From the NCBI GenBank assembly GCA_905221605.1, contig CAJNDS010002581.1, forward strand, positions 276,001-340,000: 64,000 bases of DNA, in the 5' to 3' direction. The DNA is from Symbiodinium natans (Eukaryota; Sar; Dinophyceae; Suessiales; Symbiodiniaceae). Both the position numbers and the translations under genes were made by a program. The notes below the pieces were generated by a model, which worked only from the letters and a program-made list of their open reading frames with translations, made no database searches and had not been told where the DNA came from. Of the stretch, positions 34,301 through 45,390 are shown piece after piece. Numbering within the stretch: the first letter of the stretch is position 1; every line of letters starts with the position of its first letter.

Positions 34301-34490
34301 AACGACCTCTTTACCCTCCTATTCATATCTATTGATGCCATTTGTTGCTGAGGGTTCTTCTTTCGACGGAACATTGTACTGGCCTGGGCATTGTGGCGTG
34401 CTGGGGCGTGTACATATCCGCGCAATGGACTTGGCTCTTTCTACCAGGATTTCTGAAGCTGGATTGAAGCAGGTATCGTTTAAAGTTTAC
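31398..34490. other. Gene-poor stretch with diverged internal duplication
   Basis: No gene supported. About 32795-33000 and 33580-33860 share diverged text: GGCCGAGAAGCGTGTGGAAC versus GGCCGAAAAGCATCTGGAAC, each followed by CTGGTCTC and later by CTGGGACC-type segments. A short minus-strand exon candidate (about 33444-33391, VETRCGAEVLVELQRLSQ) is flanked by GGCAG and CAG|GC. Confidence 0.4.
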
Positions 34491-34598
34491 CTTCTCCCAA
34501 ACCTCGCTGAACGCACTCTCACTCTCCCAAGTGATTGCATGCTTGATGTTTGCCTCCTTATGCCACGTTTCCAAACGCTCCTCCCAGAAGTCTGCCAT
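34491..34598 (-). CDS. Possible first exon, MADFWEERLETW...
   Basis: An ATG opens 36 residues of strongly protein-like sequence (MADFWEERLETWHKEANIK ... SEVWEK) ending exactly at a GTAAAC donor. The same frame is open further upstream, so the ATG may be internal. A different frame just upstream (KKIQDLQTSIRQVAQICKR) is also protein-like, which hints at a frame change or an unrecognised boundary. No family recognised. Confidence 0.38.
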
Positions 34599-35438
34599 TT
34601 TTGTTCCGTTCCTTGGAACACGTGAGACACCACGCAGCTCTCTTGCATATCTGAGCAACCTGCCTGATGCTGGTCTGCAGGTCTTGGATCTTCTTTGTCC
34701 ACCCTCAGCTGAGAAGATCTCGAGGGTAGCCAGGGTTATAAGAGCCAAGTTCCGCTGGCCTTCTGCGGTGTCCGTGTCCTGCTTGCGCGGCTCAGTTGCC
34801 TTGCGCCCTGACGGAAAAAACAGAGATGGAAAGCCCCTGACAGCGCTGCATCGTTTGCTGCCAACGGTCGAAATCAGACAGCATCCAGATGTAAGATAGC
34901 CAGTAGCCGAGCAACCCCTCACTCTTCCAGGTAGCTACATCGTCACTAGCGCCTATCAATCGCTGCTAGCAGTCACTGCTCGTCCAGCATGGGAATTGTG
35001 GAGTCACGATCCGGGGCAAAAGGATGTATCAATAAACGATGTGAGAATTACGAGAACTGAAGCGGAAAGCAACATAACTCTGATAGCAGCACTGCAAGCG
35101 CAGCTCTCACCTAGCATTTGCTTCGTGAGCTTGTCCAGCTCCTGCAGCTTGCACATGTTGCAACATCTTGCAACATCTTGCATGGGAGAAATGCAAGAGA
35201 TAGAGCAAAGCATCATCCAATTGTCGTCCTGCTGCTTCTGGTTCACTTTCCGTCCCACCGACCGGTCTTAGCTTCCAACCAAGCACATGAACATTCCAAC
35301 CCATTTCCGACACCTGTTAGAAGGTCTTTAACACATGTGAGCACAAGCCTGAGGACACCCAAGCACACCTGAGGACACCGCTTTCCAACTTAGCCGCCTT
35401 CAGCTTCTTCTCACTCTGCTCCTCGCTGAGTACCTTCT
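34599..35438. other. Exon candidates upstream, otherwise no gene
   Basis: Besides the alternative frame at about 34600-34700 described for the neighbouring exon, no supported gene is seen. Confidence 0.35.
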
Positions 35439-35747
35439 TCATTCCTCGTCCTGCTTCAAGGACTTGCTGACAGCACAGAGGCTTTTGTCGCCAGTGATAC
35501 TATTGTTGCCTCTGCCCAGCCCCAAGAACCACAGAACGGCTAATGTCACAAGGGCTCCTGGTGCTTCCGCATGGTTTCTGCTCCTCTCCTGAAATACTGG
35601 ATGCAGATTCGTCCCTAACGCATCCACTGCAGCGGGAAGACCACACTTCTGCAGAACCATGAAAAAAGGTTCCAGCGGAATGCCTCCAACAAGAACGGGG
35701 AGGGCCGAAGCAAGGAAAAGCAGAAAGGAAGAGAGGGCATACATCAT
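35439..35747 (-). CDS. Predicted 102-residue membrane or secreted protein
   Basis: ATG-ATG start with an in-frame TAA just upstream, ending in TGA. The N-terminus (MMYALSSFLLFLASALPVLV) looks like a signal peptide or membrane segment. A second hydrophobic stretch (ALVTLAVLWFLGLG) lies near residue 70. The tail is hydrophilic. It could be a complete small membrane protein or an exon. No family recognised. Confidence 0.4.
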   Translation of the reverse strand: MMYALSSFLLFLASALPVLVGGIPLEPFFMVLQKCGLPAAVDALGTNLHPVFQERSRNHAEAPGALVTLAVLWFLGLGRGNNSITGDKSLCAVSKSLKQDEE

Positions 35748-35898
35748 TTATGACATTCGGTTGGACCTCTCCAACTTGCAAACAGCATGCATGCGAACCG
35801 TTGTGAACTGCGACTATCAGTCTCTGTGACAGCATCAATCAGCCAACCGTGAATGACTCCAGCTAGAGGCTAGAACACGAGGACCTTCGATTGTGCAG

Positions 35899-36465
35899 TC
35901 ATCCTACGAACCCGACACGGAGACTGAACCAGGAAGCAGCCTGCTGCTCGATTCTTTCCGCTGTGCCCAGCTCCGTGTCGGCCTTGTCTTCTTTCCAATC
36001 TTGCCTCAAGTCTTTATTCATCTTGCCTTGCCTGCCCTCCTTGTTGAGTTCGGCGTCTTTCTCTTGGGCCATTTGGGCCCTGTGTGCTTTGGCTTCTTTG
36101 CCAACGCCCTGAGCCCCACCCCGCCCAGGTCGGAAAGGCCGTGGCCGAGAGCTCGGTGAGTCCGACTGCGACTGAGCCGACTGAGCCGCCTGAGCCGCGC
36201 CCTCGTGAATGCCTCTGTGGCCTCGGCCTCTGTGACCTTCGACTCCTTCGGTTTCTTCTGCATCCCCCGCTTCTTCATCTGCTTCGGCATCTGCGGCATC
36301 TGCGGCATCCGAGTTGTAGCCGCCGTCGCCACTCTGGCGCACAACTTTGGGCGCAGACGCTCCCGATGTTGCAGCTTTCGAAGTTGATGGAGGTGCGCCG
36401 GGTGTCTTTCCACGCCTCGGAGCTCCGGCGGACACACTTTTCACACCAGCTCCCTGTGTCGTCAT
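35899..36465 (-). CDS. Disordered Ala/Glu/Gly-rich protein
   Basis: From an ATG (MTTQGAGVKSVSAGAP) a frame is open for 188 residues. The first part is Pro/Ser/Ala-rich, then there is a highly acidic repeat-like run (NSDAADAADAEADEEAGDAE), then an Arg/Gly/Ser-rich part, then a charged helix (LNKEGRQGKMNKDLRQDWKE). It probably ends earlier than TAG by splicing at CAG|GC near 35945, where the composition changes. Such proteins are typically intrinsically disordered; I see no domain. Confidence 0.42.
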   Translation of the reverse strand: MTTQGAGVKSVSAGAPRRGKTPGAPPSTSKAATSGASAPKVVRQSGDGGYNSDAADAADAEADEEAGDAEETEGVEGHRGRGHRGIHEGAAQAAQSAQSQSDSPSSRPRPFRPGRGGAQGVGKEAKAHRAQMAQEKDAELNKEGRQGKMNKDLRQDWKEDKADTELGTAERIEQQAASWFSLRVGFVG

Positions 36466-37379
36466 CTCAGTCTCAGCTCCTGCGAATGTTCACGCGGAAC
36501 CACGGAACAAAGTCAGCAGGATACGCCTACGCAGTTCAGCAAAAACGTTCAGTGACAGCTGCCTTCTGCTGGCTCATGCTGTGCATCATCGTCTCTTCCA
36601 TCTTCTATCGACCTCAGAATTGGTTGAGAAGCTCAGTCCCTGTCCTCAGATACCTCAGTGCGCGCCTCGTACGAGATAGATGTGGCTCCTCTTCAGGCCC
36701 GTCAGTGGTCTTTGAAGAACTCTGAAACATTCACAACAGCTTCACGAAAGCATTTTGGTACTACAGATTCTGTTTGGGGGCCCCATCCCACCCGGACGAG
36801 GAACTTCCAATACAGGAGCCTCTGGCCCAGAAATGCATGAGCAGCGGAGGTGGGAGTAGGCGGGGCAGCACAGTTTTCCAAATCCGCGAATCCGTGTCTT
36901 CCAGTTTCCCCGCTCCACGGTTTCCCGCTCCACCCCTCCGTGTTCCGGCGCATGCTCTCGACAGTGAGGGTAGTGGCAGGAAGAGCTGGCCACAATCAAC
37001 TTCCGGGACTGCAGTTTCCTGAATCGGCTAGCTTCCTGAATCCTATTCCCTGAATCACGACTATTTTCTGAATCGCAGCAATGTTTCACATGGCAAAAGC
37101 ACGGCATCTTTCGTGTGGGCGGGTGGGAGGAGAACACTCACTTTGCTGCCTTCTTAGACTTCCTGGCAGCTCCCACATTGCTACCTAAGCCTCTTTTGGC
37201 AACAAGCACCTGAGCACAGGCAACAAGTGCACCGAAGGCCTTGCACCACCGGCTGACACTGCAAGCCTTTAGTGCTAAGTGTGAAGGCAAACAGGGCTTC
37301 GCTTCCAGCATCTTCTACCCGACCGCGCGGCATTATTCTGGCCGTTATTTATTCCACGGGTTGGTTGGTAGCCCCACCA
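36466..37379. other. No resolved gene
   Basis: Short frames on both strands without splice support. About 37010-37075 has a small GAATC-rich degenerate repeat (CTGAATCGGC, CTGAATCCTA, CTGAATCACG, CTGAATCGCA). Confidence 0.35.
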
Positions 37380-37736
37380 TTAATCGCATTGCACTGCGAT
37401 GCTGAAACGCATAACAGCACACTTTGCCATCAATCCAGCGTCACACAATGCATCCGAATGCATTGACGCCTCCGACATCACCTGGACAAGCTTCTTCACT
37501 TCCTGGCGGGCTTCAACAGCCGGGACATGGCAGGACCACACCGACGGTGGGCAAGAGGTCCTGCGCAGCCTTCTTCTTGACGGACACGGCCCTAGTGGGA
37601 ATGTCCAAGTTGGAGCACTGGCTTTCTCATTCGGCTTGCCCTCATATAGAAGTCGTAGATACTTTGCGAATACATGGATTACTGCACGGACATTCTTCAC
37701 AAGTGCTCGCCATCGGATTTCCGATACATGGCACAA
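37380..37736 (-). CDS. Unidentified coding-like stretch
   Basis: The frame is open for 118 residues to TAA but begins without an ATG. It starts with a basic helix (EIRWRALVKNVRAVIHVF) and ends with VEARQEVKKLVQVMSEAS. The middle part around 37520-37580 has poorer composition and may hide a small intron. No recognised domain. Confidence 0.33.
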   Translation of the reverse strand: MCHVSEIRWRALVKNVRAVIHVFAKYLRLLYEGKPNEKASAPTWTFPLGPCPSRRRLRRTSCPPSVWSCHVPAVEARQEVKKLVQVMSEASMHSDALCDAGLMAKCAVMRFSIAVQCD

Positions 37737-37787
37737 CTCAATTCGTAATATAGACAGATGCTAAGATTTGCACTATATACTATATTA

Positions 37788-37893
37788 AGATGTATGTATG
37801 TATGTCTGTATGTATGTACGTATGTATGTACGCATGTATGTACGCATGCATGTACGCATGCATGTATGTATGTATGCATGCATGTATCTATGT
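37788..37893. repeat. ATGT/ATGC tetranucleotide microsatellite
   Basis: About 25 units of TATG, TACG and CATG variants in a continuous run. Confidence 0.9.
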
Positions 37894-38329
37894 GTGCGTG
37901 TACGTTCTGGTAGTCTTTCGTATACAAAGCTAGAGCTTATGGCTGGATTTGCATCTGCGCTGTTATAAAGGACCTTTCCCACGATTGTAGGAACTGTAAC
38001 GCGTTGCACACATTAAATCAGACAAGTGGCCTGGATTTGGAACACAGAATCCTTTAAGCTTAGCAAGGCATGTGCTACAAAAGGTAGGGTTTGTGGGGAA
38101 TGTTAATCTTGGCTTGCCAGAAAATGGCCATGTGCGCCTATACGGCATACACAAGAGTCTGCACACAACGGCTGGCCGAAGGCAAGGAACGGACCCGCTC
38201 GCCCGATGGGCACCGGTAAAACTCTCCGAGTTGTGTGCTTGTGTCGCTTTTTTCGGTCTCTGGCAGCGAGCAAGCATATCAAGACAAAGGCAAGGAAGCA
38301 AACAAAAAAACAAAGAAAAGCGTGCTTAA

Positions 38330-38525
38330 GTCATACACCCTCAGCCTGAACCCTCCTCTAAATCTGAAGCCTGGAAACCCAGTCCCTAAACTTAAATTAA
38401 ACCATAGCCTCAAACACTAAACGCCAAACCCTCATACCGAAGACTCTGAGACCCCAACTCTAAACCCTAAACCTAGATCCCAAGCCCTAACCCTAGAACC
38501 CGAAACGCTAAACCCTAAGCCCTAT
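38330..38525. repeat. Degenerate CCCTAAA-like array
   Basis: Imperfect CCCTAAAC units with many single-base changes, directly next to the donor end of the exon at 38578-38709. Confidence 0.75.
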
Positions 38526-38577
38526 ACCGAGGAGAGCAAGCAGGAAAATGAACCTAGCCCCGAATTTTCAGGCTCAC

Positions 38578-38709
38578 CGATACATAACATCTTTCGGTGG
38601 ATAACAGTATCAATAAAATCCACGCAAAGCGATAGGACTTGTAGACAGAACCTTCTTAAGAGTAGGTCTTGAGTATACAGATCGAAACGAACAGATCTAA
38701 AGGCAGGCA
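38578..38709 (-). CDS. Unidentified internal exon
   Basis: A TTTGCAG acceptor and a GTGAGC donor bracket a fully open 132-bp exon encoding AFRSVRFDLYTQDLLLRRF and VLSLCVDFIDTVIHRKM. Both splice signals are strong. Its partners were not found. The intron after it would begin inside the CCCTAAA-like array. Confidence 0.42.
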
Positions 38710-39570
38710 CTGCAAATACATGTGAAAGGTTGCCTTCATGAAGCTATTTGATTTACAGGGACAGTTCGTAGATACACGAAACATGACAATGTTGTGCACT
38801 GCAACAACTACACCAGTCTACCAATCAGGATCTCGAACGCACATGTGTAAAGTACGCGCCCACCACGCCAGAAACCAGTCCAGCATCTTATGGTCTTATG
38901 ATCTAGTGGTCCTGGTGCGGTGGGTCTGGCATGTGGGCAACCTGAAAACTCAATGGTCTAATGGTCCGGTCGATCTGGCATGGGCGGAAACCTACTGGTC
39001 CAATGGTCTAACGGTCCGGTGGGTGCGACTTCGGAGAAATCCATTTTGTCCAATAAACGTCGAATAGCGCAGTGGTGTTTCGAAACAGGCTCTTGATGTT
39101 CGAAACAGCGCAGGTGCTGTTTACAAGGGGCTGGGGAATGGGCACATACCCATGTCCTTATGTAAGCATACTGCAGGCCCATCAAACTGAACTGAAACTG
39201 AAGCATGGTTGGATCCATTATTTCGTGATGGACCATCTGTATTATGCTCCTTGCACGGTGTTCACGGATTATTGGTATGACTATAATGAACCAAAACAAA
39301 ACTCTCGAACAATTGCTGTAGAGGTTTCGGCAAGGCGCTATTCAATGATGCTGGGTTCGCCGTGCATTTGTCATGTTTATCGCACAGATGTAAAGCCAAC
39401 AAACAACGGCTGGCAAAAAGACAGCATATTTGAATGTTACATACATCTCTCTCTGTGCATCTATCAAATTTATATATGGAGATAGTAAGCGTTACAGTTG
39501 TGCCTATAGTTATAGGTGTGGTTGTACGACTACAATAAATGCCGTCCGAAGGGCCCGTGAGGACCAACTC
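38710..39570. other. A/T-rich stretch, no gene; GGTCTAATGGTCC repeats
   Basis: About 38890-39035 holds three degenerate copies of TGGTCTAATGGTCCGGT-like text. A 137-residue plus-strand frame at 39072-39485 has unusual Tyr/His/Trp-rich composition and no splice context, so I do not call it. Confidence 0.4.
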
Positions 39571-39616
39571 TGAGCCTCTGAGCCTCTAAGCCTCTAAGCC
39601 TTTAAGCCTCTAAGCG
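39571..39616. repeat. 9-bp tandem repeat (CCTCTAAGC)
   Basis: About five to six copies with single-base variants. Confidence 0.85.
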
Positions 39617-40323
39617 GAATCTCATGACTGTATCATCCCGAGGGCGTGCCGTGCCAATTCTTTGGAGGTGGACAGCAGAACCTGAGCCTCGGCCTCAGAA
39701 ATGCGACAGCCGGTGCCAACAGCCTTCACATGTCTGACGCAGAATTTGTGCTGAGCGTGGCTGAGAATGTCGCCTTTTCTTCACAGAGACCCTGAAGACG
39801 CAGGGGTTCGCGCAACACAGCCACAGCACAATCGCAAAAATCACAACGAAATCTGGGCACAATCACGACAAACACAACAAACACAAAGGCGGCGCCTCGC
39901 TTTCGCCTTGGGCCTCCAGCAGCCTTGGAATCTTGGTGGCACTGTAGACTCTATGAACAAAGCTTAAGGCATGGAATGTGGTGAGAGACACGCTGCTGGC
40001 GGCATTCTTGCACCTTCTTCGCCGCCTTAACAGACTGCAGATGACTGGAATGAGTGCGAGATGGAGAGCCTGCTCACACTTCTTTCTTTGACCCCTGCTT
40101 GCGCAGATTCAATCTTCATCTTCTGGAGGCGGTCGTCGATGGCATCCACCTCTCATGCCATTCAACCGAAGAGATCCAAAGAATTCAATGCTGGTTCAAC
40201 ATTCTTTAGATATTCATCGCCTCGAAGACCTGATTGAGGTCTAGGCTCTTTACCTGCACAGGGTCACTTCGCCGATGCTCAGCAAGCAAGTCGCATTGTC
40301 TGCTAACCTAGCACTCCATGTTT
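39617..40323. other. No resolved gene
   Basis: Nothing convincing on either strand. Confidence 0.35.
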
Positions 40324-40515
40324 TCATACAAGGTTGCACTCTGCCACGGATTGCTGCCGGTTGCACAGGGTGCCACGTGAAGGAAAAACGATGACAGGAC
40401 ACTTAGCCTCTTCGGTCCACTTGCGGATGCGCTGAAGAAGCATCGAAAGCCTCGGTAAGCCCATTACGAAAGCACATTCGAAGGCATATTTCGGAGCACA
40501 CGGTGTTGCCTTCAT
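40324..40515 (-). CDS. Unidentified coding-like stretch
   Basis: Contains GLPRLSMLLQRIRKWTEEAK followed by CPVIVFPSRGTL, a helix-strand pattern typical of a folded domain. The overlapping upstream frame (about 40594-40500, QECEDVFCKQPYGNLKVIC) is also protein-like but in another frame, so a small intron or frameshift probably separates them. No family recognised. Confidence 0.35.
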   Translation of the reverse strand: MKATPCAPKYAFECAFVMGLPRLSMLLQRIRKWTEEAKCPVIVFPSRGTLCNRQQSVAECNLV

Positions 40516-40594
40516 GTTTCAAACAAATGACTTTGAGGTTGCCATATGGTTGCTTGCAGAACACATCCTCACATTCTTGAGACGCACCGTTCAA

Positions 40595-41419
40595 TTTGCA
40601 TCTTAAGATCCTAGGAGGTCCTAGGCACTAAGTCACTAAGCTGCTATTTTGGAGAAGGGGCTGCTGCTTGGCTCGCTGGGAATCATCGCCGTGAGCACCA
40701 GCAGCTGACCTCAAATGCCAAATCTGCAAACTATACGGGCACAAAAACGTTTACACGCACCTTTACGAGTGGAGCCTCCAGAGTGGGTCCTATGTCAGGT
40801 AACTCAACCGCGAGACCTCTTGCACCAGTCCATCATGTCCATCTCCATCTTCCTCAAAATCACCAGCGCTCGCTGACTGCGGCCTGGCCTATTGTCGAAC
40901 GATGCATCGCCTCACCCTCAACTCCCTCTGTGTCGCGTCGCTTAACTTGGCGTTGTCGCCCATCTTTTGCTGGGTGGCCATACATTTTTCTTTCAAGACC
41001 CTATCCTCGCAAACTTAGGGTGAAGGGTCAACTGAACTTCCTATTTGTACTTCTCCGACTCAACTCAAGCCGATAGCCGGAGCGGATCCCCATCTTACTC
41101 TTGAACAAGTGTGTTTAGACCAAAGTTCTGCACAGCGAGGTATGCACTGGGAGCACGGGCACTCCTGCAAACATCTGAGCCACCGGCGCTTTCGTCACCT
41201 CTTTGGAAAAAAAAACTCATTCCTGCGACCAGTAATCCGCCGAAGTGTTGGGCCTGCCCCCCCGGTAGGGACCTGATACGAACCAGCCAGAGACCCCTGG
41301 AGACCAGGACAAGCTGGCATGTATCTGGAGAATATCTGTCGAATGTTTGTGTGTGTGTGTGTCTTGGACAGATTCGGATTGCATAAGCTGCCATCTACGC
41401 TTTGTGCTCTTGGGACGCA
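40595..41419. other. No resolved gene
   Basis: A GT run lies near 41348-41362. No frame is convincing. Confidence 0.35.
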
Positions 41420-41910
41420 GCCCTGAATCAAAAAGGCAAGGGTTGGGAGGCACAACCACCCCCCCCCCCGTTTGCAAACAAAATGCTCGAGGACCGGGTC
41501 CGAACGACGCGTTGGGTACTTGCAGCAACTCTTCTCGACGGCATGATGGCTTGAAAAGGCAGGTAGGCTGGGGGGGAGCGGGGGGTGCAGCCCCTCTGCA
41601 AACAGAATGCTCGCACGACGGGGTTCGAGCGATTCATAAGGTAATTGCAACAATGCTCGTTTCGAAGGCACGATGACGTTAAAAGGCGGAGAAGTTGGGC
41701 GGAGGGAGGGGGCACAGCCCCCGCCCCATTTGCGAACAGAATTGCTCGTTGGACGAGGGTCGAAGGATTCACACGGCAGCTTGCCTTGCTGAAAAAGGCA
41801 AGGGGGTTGAGTGGGGGGAGCCCCTCCCTCCCGTTTCCAAACTCAATGCTCGCAGGATCTCGCAGGACGAACGATTCATACGGTCTCGATTCCTCGTGTA
41901 TTTGCAGCAC
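41420..41910. repeat. Degenerate tandem repeat, about 105-135 bp units, 4 copies
   Basis: Cores of the form GCAAACAGAATGCTCG followed by GGGTTCGAACGATTCATAAG-like text begin near 41473, 41598, 41733 and 41838. Each ends in AAAAGGCAAGGG and a G/C-rich GGGGGGAGCCCC block. Confidence 0.75.
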
Positions 41911-42185
41911 GTGATTTCGACGGCATGGTGCGCTTACAAGAGCGCTTGCACAGCTGAAGAATATCGGGCGGGTTGGGGGCCCTTCCTCAGAGAACTGCAG
42001 AGTTTCTTGGCATTTCTGTTTCTCGCGAAACTCTCCTCATTGTTGGACTTGCCAATGCGAAACTATCATGTCATTTGGACTTCTGGGCTCGCGAACTGCG
42101 AAACTATCAGTGCAAAACTGTGATCGTTTCTATAAGTGGTCATTAAAGTGGAACAAATACATGTGGAACAAGCTCTGTCCTGGCT

Positions 42186-43744
42186 CTATGCGAATTTATG
42201 CGAAGACAGGAAGGACAAAGGTGCATTGCAAAGGGTTGTCGAATGCCCTTTCAAACCCAGTGGGGGTACCCCCTTCGGGCTGCAACGGCTCCTCTGCTCA
42301 CTTCTGCTCCCGACGCTGCTTTCTTTGTGTTGCTGCGTTTTTGCCCAGGACGTTTTGGCCACGGCGGGGCGCTTTTGCCGCTTGGCGAGAAATTCGACCC
42401 TTGTGCAACTGTGCTCTCAAAGTTGCCCAAAACCTGCCTCCAGATGCTGAAGTTGCTGCAGCATGTCACGGAATTCACGGATGTCCTCACCTTTACATCA
42501 GAACTGGAAACTGGGGACAGCCAGCCCAGCTTGGCTGCACAAAGCCTATTTCTTCCAGGCGTGCTTCCAGCGAAAGCCTGCCCAAAATTGCCAAACGCCA
42601 CAACATCGATGATCACCCATGCCATGGTTCACTACGTGACAAAGGGCTCCTCTTCAAGTGCGGCACGGCTGCTTGAAATTGCTCTACCTGCAAGCTGTTC
42701 AGATTCTGTTGGGTGATCAAGTGGGCTCGCAAACTGCCCTTGGGCTTCCCGCATCCTTCTGTATCCTTTCCAGAACGATCGACCTGACACTGAGATGCGC
42801 ACTGAGATGCACGCTGAGATGCACTGGGACGATGTACATTATGTACATGGAGTGTACATGGAGTGTACATGTGGAGCTTTGCCAACTCCGCCAGCTGCAC
42901 CATGGACTGCTGACGAAGGAACAGTGCTGGGCCTTGTCACGTTGTCTGGTGACGGTGCAAGGCACGGAAACAGGCAACAGCCGAGATCAGCCGAGCAGCT
43001 TCCAACCGGAAGTCCCAAGACCGATCGCCGTAATCCTCACGCGCAGTCGCGAAGCGAACGTGTTGCCACTGAAGCCGTGGAGCCGTCTCGCCAACTTAGC
43101 CGAGCATCTGAAAGCACTCGCTTCGCCAGCTGCTCCTTCTCTGAACCCAATATCATCCAATATCAGTTTACTCATGGCAAAAATTCATGGGCAGTGAGGG
43201 CGGCAAAGGGACACCTGCGTTGAGAGCAGCTTCGAGAGGTGGCGCGTTTTGTCGTCCCTTTGCTGCGCCAGATCCTTCAGTGCCCCCGACATCCGCAACA
43301 GCAGACAACGCAGCCATTGGCAGAGGCAAACATGAGGTCTGAGTTCTCCAAAACAGCCTGGAGCACGCTTCGAGGCACCTGAATCTCTCCTGAACATGCA
43401 GATAAGGCAGACCCATCAGCCCAATCCACATGCTTCTGCGCCTTCTTCTGGAGGGGGTTCTGAAGCTTTGGCTTCCATGATGACTGCTCGACGTCGCTGG
43501 CGCAGCAACCTGACATCCATCCCCATCCCAACTCAATGGGGGTTGGGGGACTGAATGGCTGGGCGTACGAAGAGGGTCTGTCAAGGTCTTCGCCGTTCGC
43601 TTCGTCTGCCTCACAATTGAGAGAATGAGCAACAGCTGGACCTTTCTGGACTTTTCGCCTCTCTGAAGGCTTCGGAAACCCCCAACAAATGAGACATTGA
43701 AAAACGAAATTCTTGGTTTTAAGAACTTGAGGGACCAGCTTCAA
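42186..43744 (-). CDS. Unidentified multi-exon gene with coiled-coil segments
   Basis: Several minus-strand stretches look coding. About 43744-43365 has KKAQKHVDWADGSALSACSG and ends EIQVPRSVLQ at a possible CAG|GC donor. About 43290-43215 (LAQQRDDKTRHLSKLLSTQ) ends at CAG|GTGTCC. About 43130-43055 has EKEQLAKRVLSDARL. About 42480-42446 has EDIREFRDMLQQLQHLEA. The last, 42399-42186, follows a TTGCACAAG acceptor, is Lys/Arg/Ser-rich (VEFLAKRQKRPAVAKTSW) and ends in TAG. The charged heptad-like pieces suggest a coiled coil. Joins are only partly in phase, so this may be one gene or two. Function unknown. Confidence 0.4.
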
Positions 43745-44595
43745 CTCTTTTTTTGGAACTGAAAGACTGGATATCCTAACTTTCGGAGTTTCGGAGTTTT
43801 TGGAGAGGAAGAGCGGGGCTGGATGTCATAACTTTTACAAGTAGAAACTGAGAGGCTGTTCTTTCAGGATCCTCAATTGAAGGAAGTTGGGTGAAGAAGT
43901 CGCGTGTACCATCATGCAGAAATCGAGGGTACCCTCATCATTATGGTCCGAGCTCCAAATCTCCCTACAGCTCCAACAGAATCATTCCTGACGGCGTCCT
44001 TTGAAGGACATGTCTCACACATTCGGCCTCCAAAACCCTATCGTGGTCAGCTACTCTGTCGCCATGCGCATTTTCAGATTTTCAGGTCTTGCTGAAGCAG
44101 CAGAGCCAACTTCGCGAAAAGCATCCTTCATGCTTAACGAAATCAGGAAGGCTCGCAGGTGTTTAAAGTTCCGATGGGGTCGGAGAGCAAGAGGTTAATG
44201 TCAGTGTGCTACGTACCTTCCATTCTGAGCTGGTTGGTCCGATGAGCCTGTGGCACAGCCCCAGCAGCGATGTACACAAATTGAGTAAACCGTTCTGGCC
44301 ACGGATTAGAAACGCGAAGTGCAGAATGAACAACTCGGAAAAGCCACCCAAAAAGTGGCAATCGTAGCAGACCAGATTTCGGGATGCTTTCTGCAACGAG
44401 CTCGTAAATGTACGGTGCCTGAACTGAGTCGCACGGTAGAAACTTTTCGGTTGCCCCCAGCAATAGCAAAAACTCTTCCGGCAGCCATGCACTGCTTCTG
44501 CCATGGAAACGGGACTGAGTCCCGCACCTTGTCCTGCGAGTATTCAGCAGAGGCCACACCCTCAGGCCAATTGGATGCCCCACGACAAAACAGTG
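43745..44595. other. No resolved gene
   Basis: Nothing with splice support on either strand. Confidence 0.35.
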
Positions 44596-45075
44596 ACAGA
44601 CCGAGAGAGAAAGAGAGAAAGAGAGAAAGAGAGAAAGAGAGAAAGAGAGAAAGAGAGAAAGAGAGAGAAAGAGAGAGAAAGAGAGAGAAGGAGAGAGAAA
44701 GAGAGAGAAAGAGAGAGAAAGAGAGAGAAAGAGAGAGAAAGAGAGAGAAAGAGAGAGAAAGAGAGAGAGAAAGAGAGACAAAGAGAGACAAAGAGAGACA
44801 AAGAGAGACAAAGAGAGACAAAGGCAGACAAAGAGAGACAAAGAGATACAAAGATAGAGAAAGAGAGAAAAAGAAGGAGAGAAGGGAGAGAGAAGGAGAG
44901 AAAGAGAGAAGGAGAGAAGGAGAGAAGGAGAGAACGAGAGAACGAGAGAACGAGAGAGCGAAAGAACGAGAGAGCGAAAGAACGAGAGAGCGAAAGAACG
45001 AGAGAACGAGAGAACGAGAGAACGAGAGAACGAGAGAACGAGAGAACGAACGAGAGAAGGATAGAGAAAAAAAAG
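44596..45075. repeat. GAGA/GAAA homopurine tract, about 470 bp
   Basis: Almost purely purine on the plus strand, built from AGAGAGAAAG units that drift to AGAGACAAAG, GAGAGAAGGA and GAGAGAACGA, so it has blocks of different unit types. It keeps all frames open, which creates artefactual ORFs over 300 residues on both strands. Confidence 0.95.
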
Positions 45076-45390
45076 TGAAGGGTGGAGGGAGTAGGAGGGA
45101 GCGCGAGGAGAGAGGAAAAGTATGCAAGAGTGACAGAGAGCAGCGAGAAGCGCAAGACAGAAGAGATCGCTGGAGATGGCGACAAAGGAGAGCGACAGAT
45201 GCATCGCGACAGCCTCCCCAGGATTCTCCCGTTCTGTCTCCTTGCTGCTCTTCGCCCCTTCGGTCATTACGAACTAGCAATGAAGTTCCTTCGAAACATG
45301 ATTGTCGCTTGTTGATTTGATCTGAGCTGTGGCTTCCTTCCAGAGCCTCACCTCCAGCCCCCTACCGCATAGAGCTGCACCCAGTACCCT

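Noticed and set aside
39072-39485. 137-residue Tyr/Trp/His-rich plus-strand ORF
   Set aside because: A/T-rich region, odd composition and no supporting signals; probably chance.
41600-41640. tRNA-like GGGGTTCGAGCG segment
   Set aside because: No matching acceptor, D or anticodon stems could be found around it; treated as part of a tandem repeat.
42068-42716. Two overlapping plus-strand ORFs of 172 and 202 residues
   Set aside because: They overlap each other and the minus strand has exon-like stretches with splice signals; composition does not favour the plus strand.
44209-45320. ORFs over 300 residues rich in Ser/Leu/Phe or Arg/Glu/Lys
   Set aside because: Artefacts of the GAGA/GAAA purine tract; both strands are open and lack non-repeat protein character.
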